From the NCBI GenBank assembly GCA_049598145.1, contig JBMYNJ010000011.1:1-30255 (forward strand): a DNA stretch of 30,255 nucleotides, written 5' to 3'. Made by a program: the position numbers and the translations under genes. Under the pieces are notes generated by a model. The model did no database searches. It had not been told where the DNA came from and worked only from the letters and a program-made list of their open reading frames with translations. Positions 23,429 through 30,255 of the stretch are shown here, piece after piece; the first letter of the stretch is position 1; each line of letters opens with the position of its first letter. This DNA comes from WTJH01 sp049598145 (GTDB lineage Bacteria > Bacteroidota > Bacteroidia > Flavobacteriales > Flavobacteriaceae).

Positions 23429-24487
23429 TTATTTTACCACACTTAATAAATGGGTAAAAACAGCGGTGTTCTCCTGGATGCCGCTGTATTTTTTTGCTCC
23501 GGGGCCATAGGCAAAAACGGGAACCATAGTGGCGCTATGTCCTTTGGTGTTATAGCTGCCCCGAACACGCCCGTTTCTTAAATTTCCTCCGGTAATCGCC
23601 AGTCCTCCGGTTTCGTGGTCGGCAGTAACCACCACAAGCGTATTGCCCTCGGCTTTGGCAAAAGCAAGAGCTTTGCCTACCACTTCATTAAATTCTTTAA
23701 ACTCGGATAAAACATAGTCTAAATCGTTGGCATGCCCGCCCCAATCGATTTGAGACCCTTCTACCATGACAAAGAAAGGTTTACTGCGATCCTTGAGCTT
23801 TTGAAGCGTTGCCTCAAAGAGTTCATCCAACGCCGGGCCGCGTCCGCGCATTTTCATGGGCGGCTCGTCTGGATAGGTAAAATATCCGATTTTAGAAGCA
23901 GTAGACTCCTGAAATTTCCTAAGGCTATTCACAAAACTGTAGTCGGTCATTTCTTTGATGAGGTTCCGGCGGTCGTATCGTTGATTGAAGTGTTTTTGCC
24001 CCCCTCCGATAAAAATATCGACTTTGTGTTGGCTCAATTGAAGGGCGATATCCTGATATTCCTTACGTGAAATGACGTTGGCATAAAACGAAGCAGGAGT
24101 GGCGTGAACGATACTGGAAGTGGATAATAAGGCAGTGCTGTAGTTGGCATCCTGGCAGTATTCCAGGATACTTTTGAGTTTTTGGTTTCTGGGATTAATC
24201 CCTATGGCTCCGTTCAGGGTCTTCTCCCCGCAAGCTATTGCCGTACCGCTGGCCGCCGAGTCGGTTACCAAATAATCGTAAGCATGAGTTTTGAGCAAAC
24301 CGATGGTTTTAAAGCCTTCGAAATAGGTTTGATTGTCGTTGTCATAATTTCCCGCAGAGATTTGAGTAAGCCCCATACCGTCCCCGATTAGGAGAATTAT
24401 ATTGGGTGATTGCTTCGACTGCGCATGGAGCGAAAGTGAAACAAAAAGGTTCCAGAAAAGAGCACTAACAAACGAGATTCGGTTCAT
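23429..24487 (-). CDS. Alkaline phosphatase (PhoA superfamily)
   Basis: A 352-residue secreted enzyme with a signal peptide (ends SLHAQ). Motifs in order: ILLIGDGMGLTQI (metal Asp), VTDSAASGTAIACG (nucleophile Ser), STSSIVHATPASFYANV, VDIFIGGGQKHF, MVEGSQIDWGGHAND (metal Glu, Asp, His), VVTADHETGGL (metal Asp-His) and KGHSATMVPVFAYG (last His). All catalytic and zinc-binding positions appear intact. It releases phosphate from phosphomonoesters in the periplasm. Its start overlaps the end of waaA by 4 bp, so both are likely expressed from one transcript. Confidence 0.93.
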   Translation of the reverse strand: MNRISFVSALFWNLFVSLSLHAQSKQSPNIILLIGDGMGLTQISAGNYDNDNQTYFEGFKTIGLLKTHAYDYLVTDSAASGTAIACGEKTLNGAIGINPRNQKLKSILEYCQDANYSTALLSTSSIVHATPASFYANVISRKEYQDIALQLSQHKVDIFIGGGQKHFNQRYDRRNLIKEMTDYSFVNSLRKFQESTASKIGYFTYPDEPPMKMRGRGPALDELFEATLQKLKDRSKPFFVMVEGSQIDWGGHANDLDYVLSEFKEFNEVVGKALAFAKAEGNTLVVVTADHETGGLAITGGNLRNGRVRGSYNTKGHSATMVPVFAYGPGAKKYSGIQENTAVFTHLLSVVK

Positions 24488-25725
24488 GAAATATATTTTT
24501 GAAGCTGCTTAAAGACGAGGTTTGAGGCCCCCTTATTTTGATTGATAAATGTCTGATTAATACCTCCGATTTCCATACGAAATTCGGGATTTTTAATCAA
24601 TTGTACAAGCAAGGATTCCAAGCCTTTGGGGTTGCTCACCGAAAATACTCCGCCTGCTTCGATCAGGTCTATCGCCTCTTGAAAACGTTGGTAGTTTTTT
24701 CCGATAATCACAGGGATTCCATAGATGCCTGCCTCAAGTATGTTGTGAAGGCCTTTGTTTCCCATGCCTCCACCCACATAGGCCCATTGGGCGTGCGCAT
24801 AAAGGTGTTTGAGTTCTCCAATGGTATCCACCAGAATGTAAGAGGAATTTAAAAGTTCTTCCGAAGAAGAAGTACTCCAGCGTGTCCAGCTTTTCCCACT
24901 TAAGTTTTCGATCTGCTGGAGGCGCTTTTCAGAAATATCGTGTGGTGCTACTACCCATTTTTGTTGGGGCAAGCGATCCAAAAGCGGCCAAAAAAGGGCT
25001 TCGTCTTCCGGCCAACTGCTGCCTAAGACTCCATAGGGAATGCCTTTTAAAGCCTGGACTTTTTCACTGGCTATTGGTCTGTCGAGCAGTTGAGATACCC
25101 GATCCATTCGCGTGTCTCCAACCACCTGAACTTGCTCAATTCCCATTTGCTTCAATACGTCTTCAGATGGTTGGTCTTGTACAAAGAAGGAGTTCACTTG
25201 CGCAAGGTATTTCAGCAACCATTTTCCCCAAGGCTTAAATAGGAATTGTTGAGGATTGAATCGACTCGAAACGGACACTATCGGAATATTTTTCGATTGC
25301 AATACATGGATCAGATTGGGCCAAAATTCATATTTAATCAGGATGCACAGTTGAGGCTGAATGCTTTCTACGAATTTTTGTTGCTGCCGAACAAAATCCC
25401 ATGGGAGATAATACACCTCGTCGGCCAAAGGAGTTTGGGCCTGGGGCACGTAACCGGAAGGAGAGAAAAAACTAAGAGCGATTTGTGGGGGATTTTTCAT
25501 GGCTCGAAAGTGCTCTAAAAGCGGCCGGGCTTGTTCAAACTCCCCCAATGAGGCACAGTGTACCCAAATTTTTGGGACTTCTTTTTTGGACCGACTCACC
25601 TCCAGAAGCGTTTTTTGAACCCCTTGGATACGCATTCGTGCTTTAGGGTTAAACCAAGCATATACTCGAAAGAATATAAGCCCGATTGTAAGCACAAAAG
25701 AGTAGATATAGCGCATTAAGTTCAA
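24484..25725 (-). CDS. waaA: 3-deoxy-D-manno-octulosonic acid (Kdo) transferase
   Basis: WaaA adds Kdo from CMP-Kdo to lipid IVA at the inner membrane. The 413-residue sequence starts with a membrane helix (YSFVLTIGLIFFRVYAWF) and has VHCASLGEFEQARPLLEHF, with the catalytic Glu. KYEFWPNL, PIVSVSSRFNP, FFVQDQPS and the C-terminal GT-B donor site (YVGGGMGNKGLHNILEAG and PVIIGKNYQRFQEA) follow. It heads a two-gene minus-strand operon with the phosphatase. With lpxK in the same window, it confirms a lipid A-bearing outer membrane. Confidence 0.94.
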   Translation of the reverse strand: MNLMRYIYSFVLTIGLIFFRVYAWFNPKARMRIQGVQKTLLEVSRSKKEVPKIWVHCASLGEFEQARPLLEHFRAMKNPPQIALSFFSPSGYVPQAQTPLADEVYYLPWDFVRQQQKFVESIQPQLCILIKYEFWPNLIHVLQSKNIPIVSVSSRFNPQQFLFKPWGKWLLKYLAQVNSFFVQDQPSEDVLKQMGIEQVQVVGDTRMDRVSQLLDRPIASEKVQALKGIPYGVLGSSWPEDEALFWPLLDRLPQQKWVVAPHDISEKRLQQIENLSGKSWTRWSTSSSEELLNSSYILVDTIGELKHLYAHAQWAYVGGGMGNKGLHNILEAGIYGIPVIIGKNYQRFQEAIDLIEAGGVFSVSNPKGLESLLVQLIKNPEFRMEIGGINQTFINQNKGASNLVFKQLQKYIS

Positions 25726-25758
25726 AAGTAAGGCAAATCCCCGGGCTTTAGATTTGGA

Positions 25759-25788
25759 TTGGAAAAGATTCTTAAATCCCTACCTTTG
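25759..25788 (+). promoter_or_regulatory. Promoter of the DegT-amidohydrolase operon
   Basis: TTG (25759-25761), a 19-bp spacer and TACCTTTG (25781-25788), an exact flavobacterial promoter match, 16 bp before the start codon at 25805. Confidence 0.75.
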
Positions 25789-25804
25789 AAAAAAAATTGA
25801 ATCC

Positions 25805-26944
25805 ATGCACCCGATCCGAATGGTCGATCTTCAGGGCCAATACACCGCTTTGGCGACTGAGATCCAGGAATCTATCCAAAAAGTCATTGAAGAAACCGCC
25901 TTTATCAACGGGCCCATTGTCCGTGAATTTCAGCAAAATTTAGAAACCTATTTGGAGGGGACTCATGTAATTCCCTGTGGAAACGGAACCGATGCCCTTC
26001 AAATAGCCTTAATGGCTTTAGACTTACAACCGGGAGATGAGGTGATCACTGCCGATTTTACTTTTGCAGCTACTGTGGAGGTGATTGCCCTATTGGGCTT
26101 AACCCCCGTCTTGGTAGATGTGGATCCAGAGACTTTTAATATCGATCCTGTGGCAGTCGAAAAAGCCATTGGTCCGCAGACCAAGGCCATCATTCCGGTG
26201 CATTTGTTTGGACAGGCAGCACCCATGGAGCCTCTTTTGGCTTTGGCTGAAAAACACCAATTGCATTTGGTAGAAGATAATGCACAAGGCATCGGATCGA
26301 CCTACACCTTTTCCGATGGTCGCAAACAAAAAACAGGAACCATCGGGACAGTGGGTACTACTTCTTTTTTTCCTTCTAAAAACCTAGGAGCCTATGGCGA
26401 CGGAGGGGCACTCTTTACCCGAGACTCCGATTTGGCCCAAAAGATTCGAGGGATTGTCAATCACGGGATGTATAAACGCTACCATCACGACATTGTAGGA
26501 GTCAATTCTCGATTAGACAGCCTACAGGCGGCCATTTTAAATGTGAAATTAAAACGCCTGGATTTTTATAACGAGCGGCGCAAGGCTGCCGCCCTACACT
26601 ATACGCAACGGCTAGAAAAACACCCCAATATTGTCACTCCAATTCGTCATGACGATTGCGACTCACATGTGTTTCATCAATATACCCTGCGTGTGTTGGG
26701 TGTCGATCGGGATGCTTTAGTCCAATATTTAAAAGAAAAAAACATTCCTACAGGAGTCTATTATCCGATCCCTCTCCATTTACAAAAGGCCTATACCCGT
26801 CCGGAATTTAAGGAGGAAGATTTCCCAGTCACCAATCGAGCAGTGAAAGAGGTGATCTCCTTGCCGATGCACACCGAGCTTACTTTGGAGCAAATAGACT
26901 ATATTACAGAGGCATTACTTTCATTTATGAATTCTCACTTATGA
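25805..26944 (+). CDS. DegT/DnrJ/EryC1 PLP-dependent sugar aminotransferase
   Basis: A 379-residue aminotransferase that transfers an amino group to a nucleotide-linked keto sugar. It opens with MVDLQGQYTAL, then GTHVIPCGNGTDALQIALMA, DEVITADFTFAATVEVI, VEDNAQGIGSTY (PLP-contacting Asp) and the PLP lysine in FFPSKNLGAYGDGG. The C-terminal HVFHQYTLR and GVYYPIPLHLQKAY motifs are typical. The VDLQxQ lead is that of the WecE/WbpE-type branch of surface polysaccharide synthesis. It overlaps the following amidohydrolase by 4 bp, so both are co-transcribed, though their pathways need not be linked. Confidence 0.92.
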   Translation: MHPIRMVDLQGQYTALATEIQESIQKVIEETAFINGPIVREFQQNLETYLEGTHVIPCGNGTDALQIALMALDLQPGDEVITADFTFAATVEVIALLGLTPVLVDVDPETFNIDPVAVEKAIGPQTKAIIPVHLFGQAAPMEPLLALAEKHQLHLVEDNAQGIGSTYTFSDGRKQKTGTIGTVGTTSFFPSKNLGAYGDGGALFTRDSDLAQKIRGIVNHGMYKRYHHDIVGVNSRLDSLQAAILNVKLKRLDFYNERRKAAALHYTQRLEKHPNIVTPIRHDDCDSHVFHQYTLRVLGVDRDALVQYLKEKNIPTGVYYPIPLHLQKAYTRPEFKEEDFPVTNRAVKEVISLPMHTELTLEQIDYITEALLSFMNSHL

Positions 26945-28218
26945 AAAATCTTTGGGCTTTCTTGCTTTTTATGGCTTTAAGTCTTTCTGTTAGCGGTCAA
27001 AAAACAATGATCCTTTGCGGAAAAATCTTTGATTCTAAAGAGGGAAAGCTATTGTCTAATCAAACTATAATCGTTGAGGGCGAACGTATCGTAGATATCC
27101 AAAACGGCTTTAAAAGTCCGGCTCAACCGGATGTGTTGATCGACCTTTCACAACAAACCGTACTCCCGGGTTTTATAGACATGCATGTTCATATTGAGCA
27201 CGAATCCAATTCGGCCTCTTACCGAAAGCGTTTTGTGGATAATGAAGCCGACATTGCTTTTGAATCCGCCGTTTTCGCTCAGCGAACTTTAGATGCAGGC
27301 TTTACAACGGTTCGAGATTTGGGCGGTACTGGGGTGAATGTATCCCTGCGAAATGCGATCAATGCCGGTAAAATTAAGGGCCCTCGAATCTACACAGCTG
27401 AAAAAGCATTGGCTTCTACCGGAGGCCATGCCGACCCCACCAACGGGATGCGCAAAAATTTGGTTGGGGATCCCGGGCCGAAACAAGGCGTGGTCAATTC
27501 TATAGAAGATGCCTTTAAAGCGGTTCGGCAACGGTATAAAAACGGAGCCGATTGTATTAAAATTACAGCAACCGGAGGGGTGTTAAGTGTGGCAAAAAAC
27601 GGCCAAAACCCTCAGTTTTCGGTGGAAGAAATACGCGCAATTGTGCAAACCGCTAACGACTATGAGATGCATGTAGCTGCCCATGCACATGGCGATGAGG
27701 GCATGTATCGAGCGGTGCAAGCGGGAGTTAAAACCATTGAACACGGTACACTGATGCAAGAACGTACGATGGATCTCATGATTGAAAAAGAGGCTTATTT
27801 AGTCCCCACCCTAACTGCGGGGAAACAAGTAGCCGAAAAAGCCGCTATAAAAGGATATTTTCCTGCCGTGATTGTTCCTAAAGCTTTAGCCATTGGGCCT
27901 CAGATTCAAAAAACCTTTGCTAAAGCCTATAAACGAGGGGTACCGATTGCTTTCGGTACCGATGCCGGAGTGTTCCCACATGGACTAAACGCCAAAGAAT
28001 TTGGCTATATGGTCGAAGCCGGAATGCCTGCCTCCGTTGCTTTGCAAACGGCAACAGTAGTCAATGCGCAATTGCTTAAGCAACAAGACAATTTAGGCCA
28101 ATTGGCCTCAGGTTTTTATGCAGATATTGTCGCCGTAAATGGGAATCCACTCCAGGATATCTCCACCTTAGAAAAGGTGGTTTTTGTGATGAAAAATGGA
28201 GAGGTGATCAAGCGTTAA
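26941..28218 (+). CDS. Exported metal-dependent amidohydrolase
   Basis: A 425-residue protein with a signal peptide (about residues 1-19, ending VSGQ) and a TIM-barrel amidohydrolase core: GFIDMHVHIE (HxH metal site), DCIKITATGGV (carbamylated-Lys position), HVAAHAHGDEGM, KTIEHGTLM (His) and AFGTDAGVFPHG (Asp). It resembles imidazolonepropionase-like or Xaa-Pro dipeptidase-type amidohydrolases common in Bacteroidota; the substrate cannot be fixed from motifs. It follows the DegT gene with a 4-bp overlap and is convergent with fabD, overlapping it by 4 bp. Confidence 0.9.
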   Translation: MKNLWAFLLFMALSLSVSGQKTMILCGKIFDSKEGKLLSNQTIIVEGERIVDIQNGFKSPAQPDVLIDLSQQTVLPGFIDMHVHIEHESNSASYRKRFVDNEADIAFESAVFAQRTLDAGFTTVRDLGGTGVNVSLRNAINAGKIKGPRIYTAEKALASTGGHADPTNGMRKNLVGDPGPKQGVVNSIEDAFKAVRQRYKNGADCIKITATGGVLSVAKNGQNPQFSVEEIRAIVQTANDYEMHVAAHAHGDEGMYRAVQAGVKTIEHGTLMQERTMDLMIEKEAYLVPTLTAGKQVAEKAAIKGYFPAVIVPKALAIGPQIQKTFAKAYKRGVPIAFGTDAGVFPHGLNAKEFGYMVEAGMPASVALQTATVVNAQLLKQQDNLGQLASGFYADIVAVNGNPLQDISTLEKVVFVMKNGEVIKR

Positions 28219-29090
28219 GCCCCAGCGACCTCTGTATTTCGATCGATTTTACGAATCAAGCCCTGAAGCACTTTCCCCGGGCCTAATTCTACAAAAGAGT
28301 GGTGTCCGTCCTGTATCATTTGCTGGATGCTTTGTGTCCATCGGACAGGTGCCGTCAGTTGCTCAATTAAATTCGATTGGATGATTCCGGTATCGGTGTA
28401 GGGCTTTGCGTCCACATTCTGATAGACTGGGCAAGTGGGGCGATTAAAGGGGGTTTGTTCGATCGCAGTCGCCAACGATTTTCGAGCCGATTCCATCAAA
28501 GGGGAATGAAAAGCGCCACTCACCGGGAGGAGGAGTGCCCTTTTGGCCCCGGCATTTTTCATGACTTCACAGGCTTGTTCGACCGCCGCGATAGCTCCGG
28601 AAATAACCAGTTGCCCCGGACAGTTGTAATTGGCCGGAATCACGACCCCTTCAACTTCAGCACATAATTTTTCTACCTGAGCGTCTTCCAGTCCTAAGAT
28701 AGCTGCCATAGTTCCTTGGCTGTTTTCACAAGCAAGTTGCATAGCTTCAGCCCTTTGGGAGACCAAATGGAGTCCGTCACCAAAAGTCAAAGCCCCTGCT
28801 ACCGTGAGTGCTGAAAACTCACCCAACGAATGTCCGGCAACCGCTTGGGGTTGAAAGGTGTTTCCTAAAGCTTCCGCAGCCAAAACGGAATGTAAGAAGA
28901 TAGCCGGTTGGGTGACTCGGGTTTGGAGCAAATCCTCTTGGCTTCCTTCAAACATGATGGCCTGAAGATCGAAACCCAGGATTTCTTTTGCTTCATCAAA
29001 ACGGGCTTGGAGTTTTGGATGTTCGTTTAGGAGCTCTTGTCCCATTCCGGGGAATTGGGCACCTTGTCCTGGAAATACATAAGCTTTCAT
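28215..29090 (-). CDS. fabD: Malonyl-CoA-ACP transacylase
   Basis: FabD moves malonyl from CoA to acyl carrier protein to start fatty acid elongation. The 291-residue sequence has AYVFPGQGAQFPGMG at the N-terminus, VTQPAIFLHS, the nucleophile in AVAGHSLGEFSAL (Ser in GHSLG), VSGAFHSPLM with the catalytic His, and FVELGPGKVLQGL near the end. Complete and of normal length. Its start codon overlaps the end of folA by 4 bp, so folA and fabD form a coupled minus-strand operon. Confidence 0.96.
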   Translation of the reverse strand: MKAYVFPGQGAQFPGMGQELLNEHPKLQARFDEAKEILGFDLQAIMFEGSQEDLLQTRVTQPAIFLHSVLAAEALGNTFQPQAVAGHSLGEFSALTVAGALTFGDGLHLVSQRAEAMQLACENSQGTMAAILGLEDAQVEKLCAEVEGVVIPANYNCPGQLVISGAIAAVEQACEVMKNAGAKRALLLPVSGAFHSPLMESARKSLATAIEQTPFNRPTCPVYQNVDAKPYTDTGIIQSNLIEQLTAPVRWTQSIQQMIQDGHHSFVELGPGKVLQGLIRKIDRNTEVAGA

Positions 29091-29614
29091 ATCTTTCGTT
29101 TTTTATAAGTAGTAAATCTAAACCCAATGGGTCGGTGGTTGTTGGCGGGAAAATTTTCCGAGGCAGTGATTTCCCAATCGTCTTCTGAAAATTCAGGGAA
29201 AAAGGTATCCGCTTCGGCGGTAGCATCGATCCAAGTAAGTTCCATACAATCAGCGATCGCTAGCGCCTGCGTATAGATTTGCCCCCCGCCTATAATAAAG
29301 GGTTGCGAATCGGTAGCTGCAACTTCCAAGGCCCTCTCTAAGGATGAAACGACCTGTACACCAGTCGGCTGAAAATCAGGATTTCTGCTGATTACGATAT
29401 TCGTCCGATGGGGTAGCACAAAGGGCAACGATTCAAAGGTCTTCCGTCCCATAATCACACAATGACCGGAGGTAAGCGACTTAAACCTATTGAGGTCCTC
29501 AGGAATATGCCACAATAATTCATTATTCTTTCCCAGGCCTCTGTTGCGGTCCAATGCCGCGATTAGGGTAATTTTTTTTTCAGGCAACTCTTTTGATTTT
29601 ATTCCACAAAACAA
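29087..29614 (-). CDS. folA: Dihydrofolate reductase
   Basis: FolA reduces dihydrofolate with NADPH. The conserved order is ITLIAALDRNRGLGKNNELL, WHIPEDLNRFKSLT, VIMGRKTFESLP, NIVISRN, FIIGGGQIYTQAL and TWIDATAEADTFFPEF. The start is unclear: no ATG precedes the fold in frame. Candidates are TTG at 29614 and TTG at 29587, the latter closer to the usual start. An A9 run just before ITLIAAL may have shifted the frame. It is divergent from the class V aminotransferase and coupled to fabD. Confidence 0.93.
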   Translation of the reverse strand: MFCGIKSKELPEKKITLIAALDRNRGLGKNNELLWHIPEDLNRFKSLTSGHCVIMGRKTFESLPFVLPHRTNIVISRNPDFQPTGVQVVSSLERALEVAATDSQPFIIGGGQIYTQALAIADCMELTWIDATAEADTFFPEFSEDDWEITASENFPANNHRPIGFRFTTYKKRKI

Positions 29615-29663
29615 TCAATAAATAAACTAATTTTACACTTTTGAGGGAAAATTTTATCAAAAT

Positions 29664-30255
29664 ATGCCAGTTGAATTTCCGGTATTAAACAATTGCACTT
29701 ATTTGAACACTGCCTATGTAGGCCTGATGCCTCAGCAGCTATTGGATTTTCGAGCAAAAGAAGAGGCCCGCTATTTGCAAATAGGCGATTTATACAAATT
29801 AAACGCCTATGATAAACTCCCGGACTTTCATCACAATTTGGGAAATTTCTTAGGGGCCGACCCTAAGTATTGTTATATGGTTCCTAATTTTTCGGAAGGC
29901 ATTCGACGTATTTTTGACCAGATTCCTCGGGATTATAAATTTTTAAGCCTTCAAGGGGATTATCATTCTCTGGAAGGGGCATTGGAAGAATATGGATTTG
30001 ATGTGCAGCAGGTGGCAATGAGTCACAATACGGAATCCGAATTAAGAGATCATCTCCGGGAAGCACCCTATCAAGTATTGGTATTGAGCATTGTCCAATA
30101 TATTTCAGGCTTAAAAATTGATCTGGATACGCTCACAGAGATTCGTCAAGAATTCCCGGATCTGATGATCATAGGCGATGCAACCCAATTTTTGGGAACG
30201 GCCGATTTTGACCTCCATCACAGCCCCTTCGATGCTGTAGTGGGCAGTGGGTATA
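29664..30255 (+). CDS. Class V aminotransferase, cut by the window end
   Basis: An open frame of 197 codons from the ATG at 29664 to the right edge. It begins MPVEFPVLNNCTYLNTAYVG, the typical lead of class V (NifS/kynureninase-like) PLP enzymes, has VPNFSEGIRRIF, SLQGDYHSLEGALE, SIVQYISGLKIDLD and MIIGDATQFLGTAD (the Asp that contacts the PLP ring). It stops at VVGSGY just before the expected PLP lysine. It could be a cysteine desulfurase-like or another class V enzyme; the missing half would decide. Confidence 0.85.
   Translation, partial: MPVEFPVLNNCTYLNTAYVGLMPQQLLDFRAKEEARYLQIGDLYKLNAYDKLPDFHHNLGNFLGADPKYCYMVPNFSEGIRRIFDQIPRDYKFLSLQGDYHSLEGALEEYGFDVQQVAMSHNTESELRDHLREAPYQVLVLSIVQYISGLKIDLDTLTEIRQEFPDLMIIGDATQFLGTADFDLHHSPFDAVVGSGY

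Overview
The window comes from a member of the Bacteroidota, most likely a flavobacterium. Several promoters fit the class pattern TTG-N19..23-TAnnTTTG (in front of the DegT gene, the bestrophin-like gene and tRNA-Leu). Shine-Dalgarno sites are not evident, and the lipid A genes lpxK and waaA and several small flavobacterial-type membrane proteins are present. Two stretches are clearly more AT-rich and look accessory: about 1-2230 (LemA and DUF3137) and about 17770-21450 (outer-membrane protein, PIN-GNAT-ASCH protein and ASCH protein). The rest has an even, moderate composition and tightly packed, often 1-4 nt overlapping, housekeeping genes.

Layout. 1-2230: tail of an unknown ORF, LemA, DUF3137. 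2241-8161: asparaginase-like protein, coiled-coil 'zinc ribbon' protein with Nif3, lpxK, lipA, an Nramp-like transporter and a small membrane protein. 8162-12327: the locus of greatest interest. 12328-15909: DUF456, a lipoprotein, ruvC, a HemW-like radical SAM protein and an AraC regulator. 15964-17443: an M20 dipeptidase broken by a 10-N assembly gap. 17530-17765: a truncated tRNA-Leu copy with a palindromic insertion, an intact tRNA-Leu(UAG) and its terminator. 17770-21450: accessory island. 21452-30255: small membrane protein, bestrophin-like protein, CotH-like secreted protein, alkaline phosphatase with waaA, DegT aminotransferase with amidohydrolase, folA with fabD, and the start of a class V aminotransferase.

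The locus 8162-12327 encodes a full-length 1122-residue type II-C Cas9 homologue in which every nuclease residue I can align is replaced. These are RuvC Asp to Arg8, Glu to Thr561, His to Lys779 and Asp to Gln782, and HNH His to Leu640 and Asn to Ala663. The bridge helix, REC region and C-terminal RNA/PAM-binding motifs are retained. No cas1, cas2 or CRISPR array is present. Immediately upstream, on the opposite strand, lies what reads as a complete tracrRNA: anti-repeat, AAGGC...GCCG nexus, second hairpin and rho-independent terminator, with a TATTTTTG promoter element next to the cas9 start codon. Just downstream of the gene is a single element resembling the start of a flavobacterial II-C repeat, which can pair with the anti-repeat over 6 + 7 base pairs. 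Upstream, in the same orientation, is a small LuxR-type HTH gene preceded by two 11-bp direct repeats 21 bp apart. My inference is that this is a Cas9 domesticated as an RNA-guided DNA-binding regulator. Its guide and targets are not established by this window.
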